Source: Pogonophryne albipinna
Lineage: Eukaryota; Chordata; Actinopteri; Perciformes; Artedidraconidae
Assembly (NCBI GenBank): GCA_028583405.1
Contig: CM053243.1
Location: 38,150,998 to 38,214,997, forward strand
DNA: 64,000 nt
Direction: 5' to 3'
Both the position numbers and the translations under genes were made by a program. Below the pieces are notes generated by a model. That model was not told where the DNA came from. It saw only the letters and a list, made by a program, of their open reading frames with translations, and made no database searches. Every line of letters begins with the position of its first letter. The first letter of the stretch is position 1. Positions 34,001 to 46,000 of this stretch are shown one piece after another.

Positions 34001-37000
34001 ATCTACATACATAAGAGTATAATTAATGTGTATAATATCAGTTAAAATAAGTGCTTCAACATAGTTAACATTGCAGGAAAGCAATACATTAGACGTTAAG
34101 TACTTTGTCAGGCTTAATATTTATCTGTAGATAGATACCCCCAAAGCTTTTTTCTTATTTGAAAGAAGACCTTAACCTAAAGTATTCTTTAATGTGTTAA
34201 TAAAGGTTAATTAGTTTGTCTGTGTCGCACATCCTCATATTAATATCTTTGTACATCCAGCACTAAACTGTTTTATTGTAGAGATCACTTACAGTATCTT
34301 CTTGATTTTTTATATTCTATATTTCTATCATTGACCTTCTACTTTCCCCCTATGAAAGTATGTACTCTTAATATTTTTTTCATCAAATAACATTATTCAA
34401 CAAAAATAACATTATTCAACAAAAATAATTCAATGACGTGCTTTAACCACTAGGTTAACACAAGGTACACACAGCATACTAATAATAACTTTGTATTATT
34501 AGTGTAGGACACTTATGTATAACATCTGAAGATATTTAGTTTTATTCATGTTTTTACATAATTTTACAGGATATTGCTATACTATTTCTCATGCTTTACT
34601 ACACATTAATATCTGATTTGTAAAACATCACAGACAGAAAGGCATATCCGACATTTAATGGTAAGCTATTGAAATTGTGATTCCATAGATGTGTCTCCCA
34701 TCACCCAAAACCCCTGACTATTCTCTCAACTCAGTATTTACATTCTTATATTCAAAGAAAATCAGTAATATCTTTAAAAACTACAAGTCCTTTTCTATCA
34801 GCTGTGCACCATTATGGTGTAAATATAACCTATCTACCAATTGGATCAAATATAAAAGTCAGCCGAATTACTATTGATACTGCAAGGAGACGTATTTTGT
34901 GAAAAGAAATGCAAGATGTTGTTTAATTGTTGATTTATGATCCACGTCACATATTCAGTTTTGGCGGCAGTTCTTCAAGTTTGTCCAGAAGTCTTCTCAT
35001 CAGGGCTCTATAAATAAATAACTACGGCAGATGTGTAATATTTAATGCAGCCAAACCGTGTATTACAATGCCGTTATGTGATGACGTCCAAAGAGAAAAG
35101 CAAGAACACTCGGAATAAAGTATTATTATATATTTTTTAAATGTTTTCGGATATCATATCGCATTAACATCATATCCCAACATGCATTGCGGCTAAAATA
35201 TCCAATCAACGAGCTTCAAGCTGAGGATCTTGGGTAATCTGTTCAGTGGGTTTGTGGTGTGTATCCTCGAAATGTCCCTTATAGGCCTACGTCTGTTTCC
35301 GGTGACTTTATTTACGGCTAAAAAGCCCAAGATTATAGAATTAAACGAACAAATAAAAACCAGGATAATTGTGTGTTATTGTTGAGTAAATAACAGTGTG
35401 TTATTTAGAAAATAATAACAAATTAGAAGGAAAAAAAGATTTTCAAAAATACAGATTTCAGTATTTTGAGGCTCTGAGCCTCATTTATTTTCCTCACAGA
35501 CGGAAAAAAAAGTCCGACATTATACGATTTAAAATAAAAACAAATAAATAAAAAGATAAAACACTGGCATGTAATTTACGTTAGAATAAATAGAATGGTT
35601 TTGAATAATAGATGAGAGTAAAATCTACGTCACTTTACAGCCCCGCCCACTTTTGGGGAAACCAACGCTGTCATTTGAACGGCGATCAAGCCTGAAGCCA
35701 CAGAGATCTTCTGTTACTGTCCTTTCTTCTTAGAGGAAGTACAGAAACACGTAACTCTGGATTTGTTTTAATGTTTGAGGTGCAATAAATGACACAGCAG
35801 CTTTTTGGCATGTTAAAACTATTATTTTCTGCCTCGCTCATGAGAGTAACAGCTGGAGAAATTACAGCCTCGCCTACTGATTTCAAATGTGTGCTCTAAA
35901 ATGATATTTATAAATGACTATTATCATTATTATAAGCCAGACAATAAATGGCAAAGATATGTAGAAAATAAACGTATTTAAGATACGTTCATAATGAACG
36001 TAACGTGGGAGAAAATACGTTTCTTGCTAAACGTAATTGAGAATGCAGTTTAGTTCTGTGGGAACGTAATTTTTAGGAGACAGGGTTGGCCCGTCCCTTT
36101 GAACCCAGGGCTCGTTACAATACTATACTGTATACACAACCGGAACACCGGAACACTTACAAATGTGGGCTGGTAGGATTTACAGTAGGCAAAAATAAAT
36201 AAAATGTATTATTATTATTTTTTTATTTGTGTGGCCCTCCGGCCCACGCACAGCACCGGCCCACCGGGAAAACTCCCGGTATTCCCAATGGCCAGTCCGC
36301 CCCTGGTACCACACACACTCAGATGGCCATATTATCTATAATGGCTGATGTCAAGATACTGCCCTGAATGACAGACTTTTCTCCCACTCGTAAAAAAAGG
36401 CGTATTCGTCGTGTGACTGCATGCACCAAACCATGACGTCCGAACTGTGACGGTACGGGACGAATACGGATACCGTTACACCCCTACTGATAATCCATCA
36501 GCAATAAAACTAGTTTTCAGTTTTCAGATTTCAGAGCGTAAGATTTAGGCAAACTGCGTGCGCATAGCCCCCACTTCTCAATGGTGACGTGCGTGTATGT
36601 GGAAATTCCCCTTCGATTCTATTGGCTCTAACGGTTCAAAAGAGATGTCAATCATCAAAATCGACCAATGGGTTCCAGAGAAACGGCAAAAACGCCCATT
36701 TCCACCCAAATGACCCCAGAGGTGGAGTTTTTTTTTCTAAACCTCTCTAAAAAGGTCAAATGTCACTTGTTTTGCATCAATCTTGATGCAGAGTACTTAT
36801 TATCTGTTGTACTTTGGATTCCTAAAGCTTTTAGTCTACCTTACCATCATCCAAGGGTAGTTTTCACTATAAGTAAAAAATTATTTTTGGACGGACACTA
36901 TCATCGTTTTTTACCATGTTCAATTGGAATTTTCTTTAAAATAAAAAAAACATCTATATTGATTCTGACTCTTCTACATCCAACTCACAGGTTTATCATT

Positions 37001-40000
37001 ACTTTGAGGAAAAAGATTATTAATTTAACCCTTTTAGAAGGGAAGATATGGTCATTTGTTCTGGAAATGTCATTTTCGAGCCTGAGACCTGAAAAACAGG
37101 CTCAGGGCTAAACAGGTTAAATATTACATTTAACATCAACTATTAAAGTTACTTTGCATATGAATGATAAACTAATACATGTTTATCATCATAAATATAA
37201 AGTTGTTATATTTGCTGGCTTCATCTTTACCAGCAAATGATGCTAACATATGAGGCAAAAATAATTTGGACCCAAAAATCACATATTCTGCCTAAGACGT
37301 ATTTTACTTCTTGTACTTGAAGCATATTTAAAAACAAATACTTGTGTACCTTTACTTACTTGTACACATTATGGTAGTACCACCTTTAGAGATGTGAGTA
37401 CAAGATGCAGAAGTCATTGCTTTATTAAAATGATTCAAAAGATCAAATCGTTCATAATTTTCTGTGCAATAATATGCACCAAATCCAATTTTGAAAATAA
37501 CTGAATATAGTGATCATTAACATAAAAAAAAGAAATCAACTGACTGCACTGGAGACATTGGAAACGAAGTTTGCACTGTTCAGACAAACTCCCTCTCAGC
37601 CTTAATCAAATGAAGATTAAACACACTCAGTCAACGTTTAGAAACCAACTAAATCTCTCCGGGAAAGAAAACATCAGCCTTTGGGTGTTTAGTCAGTGCT
37701 GATGAGGTTCGGTCTGCTGATTTGCGCTGACCAGGAACAAGAGGCTGCAGTTTCTCTTTGTTTGTTGTTACCACGGGCACAGTCTCTGTTGCCATGGCGC
37801 CTTGAGCGGCATGTCCTGTGTGCCACCTGCCGCCTTGATCAACACTGTAGATCAACACTGTGAGGAACCTCTGGGTGACACTCAGTCGCCCATCAGCAGT
37901 AACAGGAGACACTGTCTCAATTACAACTTCAATTGAACTCTACTACTAGCAAAATGCATGATTTTATTTTAATTAACATGCATATTTGGCAAACTATTAT
38001 TTAACACAGGTTGGATTTTGACAAGTAGCTCAACAATAGAACTTTTGTCCAAGTCATTCATTCTCTAAAGCACCTCCAATAAATCAGCTGAACCACTGAT
38101 ATGGTTGTATTACTTCTAAATGTTTTCAAAATCAAACCAAATCTTGACCCCACCTCTTGCCAGGCTACTCAAAGGTAACAGTTTTTCAATTGTTCTCAGG
38201 CTGGACAGGGAGCTGAAGCCCAGATGCTGCCTGGTTCTGGAGGAGGACGAGGGCTTCAGCGACTGGAGTCACAGGTTGGAGAATCGTCCTGAGCAGGATG
38301 ACTGCAGAGCCCGAGTGCAGAAACCTTCAACACAACAGAGGAAACCAGAGACTGGAGAGGAGAAACAACATGAGACTGGAGAGGAGAAACAACATGAGAC
38401 TGGAGAGGAGAAACAACATGAGACTGGAGAGGAGAAACAACATGAGACTGGAGAGGAGAAACCGCATCAGACTGGAGAGGAGAAACAACATGAGACTGGA
38501 GAGGAGAAACAGCATCAGACTGGAGAGGAGAAACAACATGAGACTGGAGAGGAGAAACAACATCAGACTGGAGAGGAGAAACAACATGAGACTGGAGAGG
38601 AGAAACAGCATCAGACTGGAGAGGAGAAACAACATCAGACTGGAGAGGAGAAACAACATGAGACTGGAGAGGAGAAACAGCATCAGACTGGAGAGGAGAA
38701 ACAACATAAGAGTGAAAAGAAGAAACAGCAGGGCAGTGAAGAGAAGGAGGGATGTGAGCCAGGACACAGCAGTAGGTCACAGGAAACTTCAGCAAGACCT
38801 CCAGAGAAGGTACACCGGCCAACAGATCCACACCGTAATACTGGGGCTTTCTTTACCAATGAGTCTGTATTGTTCAAGGATTCAAGGATCCCAGGTTTAT
38901 AGTCATATGCACAGTAGCTACAGTGTAGTTATGGCTATGAACATCTTAAGTCCAAAGCTCCTCCAACAATGCAACATATTATATATAGGACATAAGACAA
39001 AATAAAAAAATGAAATGAAAATGAAACATAGTAGGATAGATTAGATTAATGTTCACAATGTTTCTGACATCAGGCTCATTCCTACGGCATCAATTGTATT
39101 CCCTTTTTATTAGAAATGAGTAACAATCTCTTCCTGGCATGATGTTTATTTGTATCAAAAATTGCAATCTGTCAAGCCTTCAGTTTTATATATTCATTTT
39201 TCTGCATTTGGTATGACATTTGGGTAAGAGATATATTTACCCTTCTTGATGAATTGTAGTGGCTTTGGTGATCAACTGATCAGGGCAAATATTGGCCATA
39301 ACATTAAGTTGCCACATGCCTCACTAATATACTAAAAACAGTTATACCTGCAATAATTCACCTGCATTGTGGCATTGCCTTTGTGAGCATTTTAGTATTT
39401 TAATGCTACAGTAACCGCCTCATGGAAATTTGATCAAAGTTGGTGCTTTACTATATACAAAATACTAAATAATTCAAAAAATAACTTATGAATTTGAATC
39501 GTAATTAATTAACGGCATTACTAAAAAATGTGTGTCTACACTTCTCTGAAACTGGCTGGCAATATCAAGCTTCAAATTCGTATAAATATTTCCTCAGATA
39601 CATATTGTCACTATAGATTAACATGCAACCTGCTTGGTTATAATTGTAGATGTCCAGCAACAGAAAGGAAGTCAGGACGTCGTACAGCTCCACGGTGTTC
39701 CTGCCACAGGACAACAGATCACAGCATGCCACGGGCCAACCAGCAGACAGGACGTCCTACCTGGCGGCCGGGACGATGAAGCCACGGTGAGTTCTCCGCT
39801 CTTTGCCTGGTTCTATCTGTCTTTTCCCTTTAGTCAGTATTTGTTTTGTTTTTATCCTGGGATCCAAACATTCAAATGTTTTTATAAACTGTTAAACTGA
39901 TCTCCAACCCAGCGGAGGGGCCTGCAGGGTGGATGGAGAGCTGGAGCAGGAGGAGCAAAAGGAAGAGGCACAGGCTGCTCTGCAGATGGAGCGGAGATCA

Positions 40001-43000
40001 GCTGAAACCAGACAAAACCCCAGAGATGAGGATGACCAGGAGGAAGAAGAGCTGAGATTCACACATGAAGAGAAGGAAGACCTCCACCACAGCTGGGAGG
40101 AGGGACCCAAGGAGGAGGAGGAAGAGGAGGAAGACCTCCACCACAGCCGAGAGCATAGACGCAGGGAGGCGGAAGAGTACAAGCTTCGAGACAAGGTTGA
40201 CTTACCATTAACACTGTTGCTATTCCTACTAATATCAGCTCTTCTGCAACTGTAATACTTGCCTTTATCGGGTCGGTCTGTCTTTCTGTTGCCCTTTTTT
40301 TAAGTCATCCACAAAATATGTTTCTCGTACAAGATTGTGAAAATGTTAATGGTTCCTGGAGGAATTTATCAAATTCCATATTTGTTTACTATAAACTGAT
40401 TATTTTGGAGATTCCCTGACTTTTTGTCACGTCATAATCTCATGTCCTGATGAATTGAGAGACATTTGTTTTGTCAGAGCATGAATCTTAATGTTTTTGT
40501 TTTACAACAGAAACAACAAAATCTAATGGTGAAATCTTCATGAAGTTTTCGGAAAAATTCATGCCCAGAAGAGGAACTAACCCTTTTTAAATGTCATCAG
40601 CATGTTTTACATTTATCCTAAAATAATTATAATTATCAATCTATAAAGGAGATAGTTGAGCAAATTCAGACTCCCAAGCAAACCTTTTTTTTTATAATGA
40701 AGGGTAACCTGTCGAGTTTTCTTATTCAGTGATACCCATCAAAACACACATGTTGAATCCAAAAACATGTGCAAAGCTTATTTTTGTTCATGTTTATATC
40801 CATCATTATTAGTGTATTTTGATTTAAACTGTGCTTCCATCAGGATCCACTTTTTTTACCTTCATGACCGGATCTATAAAATGTTTATTGCTAGTAATGT
40901 CCAACTCCTTCGCATTGTGTAGAATGTTACTCTTATTATTATATAAAATACTTGATGCTAATAAGCAATAGTTTGCTGACATAAAACCAAGCATGTCTGG
41001 TTTTTCCCAACGTTTCATGAAACATTAAACCAAACACATGCATGCTTCTTTTCTTTAAAACTCGCAGTTCATTGAATTTGGCTTTAAATCTGAAAGTAAT
41101 AAAGTAAAAGAATGTATCTTTGGCTCACTGGGTGAGGAAATGCCTGAAAGCAGCAATGATGTAAGATGTTGTAACAAATTCCTACTTTTAGCACCACTGG
41201 TTTGCCGGAGTTTTATTAGTCTTCTGCCACCACATAACACGCTATAGGGGAGCAGTGCGAACACACATTTTGAAAGGCTTTATCCAGAGAAAGAACAGGC
41301 ATTAAGGAAAACTGTGCTCCTGATTATACTCTTTAACCCAATACGACTGTATAATACTGCTAATACCGACTTTTGATAGTCTACTGTATTAAAACAATAG
41401 ACATATTGGTTGATATGTGTATGGTGGCGTTGTTCTAGAGGTCAATGGAGAGCGGGAGGATTGAGGAGCTGAACAGAGGATCTGCAGCCTCTCTTTGCAG
41501 CAGCAGCGAAGCCGAGGAGCCGTTAAACTACGGTCCGATGAGCCCCACGTTCAAGGTATGTCATCAAACCAAAGAGGGTGTGTGCAGTATGATTTCCTAA
41601 ATTCAAAAGGCATTGGAATGAATGCCAGCATCTATTGATTTGGTTAGTGAAAGTAGCTGCGGTAGAGATGATTGTCGGTCTCTGTCTTACAATTCTACTG
41701 TTGCACAAAATGATTTGGTTCTTTAAAGCTTTTTTTGGTTGAAAATATCCCAGTATGAGATTTTGTAAACATCACCCAGTCCTATGCTTCCATGTTAACC
41801 ATGCCAACATGTTTTTTTCTCTTTCATGCTCCCCGCTGTTCTTCCACCAGAAACTCCTCATTCAGTTTTACCCAGTAAGTGCTGTGCATGTGTCAGCTGA
41901 CTGATTTGCACTGATTTAAATGTACAAACGTTTTGCTCACAAACGTGCTGCATGTCAGAGTTCTTCTGTACTTATAGTCATTCAAATGACTTGTGAGAGC
42001 TGCCGGGCCTGCTCTAATCTGTGTCTCTTCACAGGATGAAGCAAACAGCAGAGTCCCCTCCGACAGTAAATGTAAGGTGAGTGCTGCAGCAGACCAGTGT
42101 AAAGGGTCAAGGTCAGAAGCTGTAATGGGATAAGAAATGTAAATTCAAAGAAATCTTAAAAATAGCACACTATTCTATTCAAAATAGTATTATGATTGTT
42201 GTTTTTATTATTGTTGTCATTATTACTTTTCTTTTTGTTGTTGGTTAATTGGTTGTTCTATCTTTTGTATTATTTAAACTGCCAGATTTTCTTGGCTCAT
42301 TTTAGAAATGTTTTAACCCGGGTTTAACCATGTCAAGCTATTTGTTTTGATAAATGCTGTTAAATATATTTGTCTTCATATTTTATTTACCTCATGTCAT
42401 TCAAAGCTCAATCACATAAACAAACACAGAGTCCTTGGGCAAGACACTTCACACTAAATTGCTCCTGTTGGGATTGTGCACAGTATGGAGTATACAGTAT
42501 GTAAGTCGCTTTGGGTAATAGCGTCTAATAGGTAACAATGTAATGATAAAACTAAAGAGCGCTGTCTCCAGGATTAACAAGTTAGCTGAGTAAACAACAT
42601 CTTGAACGGTTAATCCTGTTCCGGATCTTGGGGGGTTTCCACACACTCACCCTCAATCTAGGAACATACGTTTCTGTCTTGATCTGTGAGAAAAAATGAA
42701 ATAACAACTTTGTGCCGGTTTATAGGTGCTTAAATAAAAAGTCTGCTACTAAAGGTCAAATCCCATACATGTGTAATAATCCCTGTGAGTTTTAACCTTT
42801 CATTGTCTCTTTCCTTAGATCATAGAGAGAACTGAATCACTGAGGAAAAGGTAAGTGTGTGAAAATGTCTTGTGAAGTAGATTTAAAAGAATGTTGTTTC
42901 CAGTGCTGCACCATCTTATGGAAATGTTATAAGAATAAATCTAGGAATTAAAAAAAAGTTCCAGGTCCAACATATAAAGTGCAGAAGTTGAGAAGAAAGT

Positions 43001-46000
43001 CTACTCTGATCTGCTTATCAAACACCCTGCTGCTTATCTTGTTTTACATTATTAATTATATAAAAGAATACACTTTTACATCATCAGATTTCTCACAGTT
43101 ATATACTTTCACTCTTAACACGTATCCATTCTCCTAAAGCACCGGCAGCATAAAGAAGACGCTGTCACCTGTTGCTGTTTCAAAGATTGACAAGAAACTG
43201 GAGCTGTACACTCATGCTCTCGAGGTGAAACCCCACTGAGTGACTCTTTTCAATGGTTCTTTTTTATTTTATTGACTTTTTTGAGAACCCTTGCAGTACT
43301 TCCAAAAACTGCCAGTACTATATCACAGTTTAGGATAATGCATCTTTGTTTGACTCTAAGAGAAACCATAATATTCCGACAATGAGATCAAATTCTGAAT
43401 AAATAATCTGTGTGAAGAACCAGCATGTATTGTTGAACTCCAATATGGAAGATCCCCAATTTCTGTGTCTCATTATGTTAAACTCTCAAACCGGATCTCA
43501 TTCACAGGTCGCCTCTAAGGAAGGCAGGTCCGGCAGCCAGGTGCTGACGGACCTGACGAGTCCCACTGAAGCCGTCTCGTCCAAGAAGAACCTGTTTGAG
43601 GCCGGGGAAGCCTGGAAACAAAACGCCACCTCAGTCACACCATCTAAGGTAAATGATGACGTTTCTTTCTTTATCCTAATTTACCTTTTTACAGTTAAAC
43701 TGATAAATAACTGCTCATCCTTTCACTCAGGTTTTTTGACGAATTGTTCAGAAGTTTAATTTTCCTGTTTGTTAATGTCGTGTTATATTACAAATCCAAA
43801 TGAAAAAACAGGCAGAGGCTTATCATTGTCTCCATGATCATACATCTTTTATGTGCAATATTTTTATTCTAAATAAGCCCTTAAATGCTTCTTGGGGTTT
43901 TCCCTTAGGTTTTAGTGCATGTAAATGGTCTGCAAAGGCTTGAATCCCAAAGTTCCCTTCAGAGGGGGTTTCTCTCCCACACACTCCCCCCCCTGCCCGA
44001 AATGCTTCCGTTTGACGTGCTTCTATAGGCTACCACTCCAACACATTGTACGTGATAGGCTAAGGGTCGGGACATCTCTGAGCTCTTGACCAATCACAAC
44101 ACAGCCGACCAGTTAACCAATCAGAGCAGACTGGGCTCTGGTTTCAGACAGAGGGTGAAAAGAGGTGCTGCAGCACAGACAGTATGAGAAAAATAAAGAG
44201 CTTTTTGAACATTAAAGGATGGAGACATGTCACAGTAGAGACACAAATGCAAATATGAACTACATTAGGGCCCCTTTAACATTGTTACATAGATTCCAGT
44301 CTAAACATTAATGAATTTGAACTATTTATGACACATGAAGTATTACATCAGAAATAATATGATATTTTGTCCAGGAAAGGTCTAGAATTGGATTTAATTT
44401 AAACATCTATGGTACATGTATGTAGGTGAACTTGAAACATACAGAATTACAAATATTATAATATTTCCTCTTATCTTTCTCAGGATGCAGATGGTTTAAA
44501 AGTGGGCGTGGCCAATCTCATTAATCAGTGGGTGAAAGAAGGTGAAGATGGGAGCAGGTGCAGCTCACCTTTTAGACAAGGAGTAAGTCTGAATTTGATC
44601 CTCAATGAACATGATTGTTTGATACTTGTCTCTGCTTCACTGTCTTGCTTTTTTGTATCATGTCTGACACGATTCACAAAGCTTTTCACCCATGAACTGA
44701 TCCTTTTTCAGTTCTGTGACATGAGCTTTGGAACAACTGTTTATTTCTATCAAATGTAATCTCCCCCTTCCTTAACTTTCATATACATGTTGTTTTATGA
44801 CACTATTCAAGAAGAATTCCTCCCCACTATTCAACCACACCCATCTTTTTTCATCTGGTGTAAATCATTTCAACTCAGCTGAACAGAGCAGTCAGTGAGA
44901 GTCTGCCCCCTTGTGGCTGCAGAGATGACAAACTGTGGACTGTATGTTGCTATATTTGCAGTACATGAAACATGGTGTTGTTTTAAAACATAAGAATTAA
45001 AGGCTAGAGTTCACCTAAATCTAATAAGCTTTAAATTAATTGAATAGCATTGTTTTTCTAATGCACAATTTAATGTTCAGAGCTGACCGAGGATAGTTTG
45101 TTAAAATCTCATACTCTCATAACTCTGCTTTCTTTACCATTACACTGTAAGGAGACAGTGGAAAACATTGAGGGTTTTATAGCCTCATTCAAAACCAGAT
45201 GTGGACAAAGAAATTGGTTGTATAAGTGTAGTTCCATGCCTGGGGACCGGGACCTCCTACTGCAGTATTTCTCAACCTTTTGGCTCTCGATCCTTTACAA
45301 TGAGATAATGTCTATTTGTGACCCTGCTGTCACTGCCTATGGCTGAGCGTGGAAATATATTATGATCAGTTCCACCAAAGAAGAGTTCCCATTTGATTGT
45401 ATCTTTAGAATTGTTCGGGCCCTGTTTCAATAAAACAGATGGTCTGTGTTTTTTAACAGAAAATCAAATGTAGCTGTTGTTATCTTGAGACCCCTCACAT
45501 TAGTTTTAATACTCCACGGGGGTCTAGAGCTCCAAGTTGTGAATAAGCTCCCTTCAGAGTCCTGTTGTTATTCGAATGGGTTATTTTTTAAATAATTGTT
45601 TTCTTCTCTAAAATGTATAATTACTGTATATTGTAAACACTGGCATGACTTGTTTAGACCAGAAAAACACTATTTGGTTTGAATGCTCACAACCTTTTAT
45701 ATAAAGTCTGTGCTTACAACTCATACCAATGTAAGACTCAAACAATCACTCAAAACTCACCTTTTCACTCTTGCCTTCAACTGCTAATCCACTTACCCCT
45801 TGCCCTATTCTACCTAGCTTAGCACTTTTTATTGTTGTTGTTATTTTCCTTCTTTACTTGCTTGTAAAGTGGTTTGAGCACCAGGAAAAGCGTTATAAAA
45901 ATAACATGTATTATTATTATACCTGCAATTAGGTCATAAACTGTCACATATTGTTGGATGTTAAAAGTTTCAGATGAATAAGGCCACACTAAAGTTGTTG

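Larger units (their letters stand above)
32543..36089. mobile_element. large foldback element B, 3.5 kb, with THAP-fragment arms
   Basis: Begins CCAACCCTGTCTCCTAAAAA and ends with the mirror TTTTTAGGAGACAGGGTTGG. CCCGT is repeated directly outside both ends (32538-32542, 36090-36094), a likely 5-bp target duplication. Arms are about 460 bp (left 32543-33007) and 400 bp (right 35690-36089). The left arm is longer because a segment of about 75 bp with CCCACGTTACGTT is tandemly duplicated. The interior carries the core shared with elements A and C. A superfamily could not be assigned. Confidence 0.88.

Noticed and set aside
34689..34877. 62-residue frame MCLPSPKTPDYSLNS, repeated at 63071-63259
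   Set aside because: Part of the repeated core of elements B and C; conserved as DNA, disrupted in element A, and without known domain.
37649..37912. 87-residue minus-strand frame
   Set aside because: No domain, splice sites or family resemblance; antisense to an LSP1 intron.
38348..38707. Regular repeats as a CRISPR array
   Set aside because: Units are contiguous with no spacers, in a vertebrate coding exon; it is a minisatellite.
38256..38831. Long open frames on the minus strand and in another plus frame across LSP1 exon 3
   Set aside because: The 24-bp unit has no stop in several frames, so every frame is open by periodicity. Only the frame joined by splice sites to exons 2 and 4 carries LSP1 blocks.
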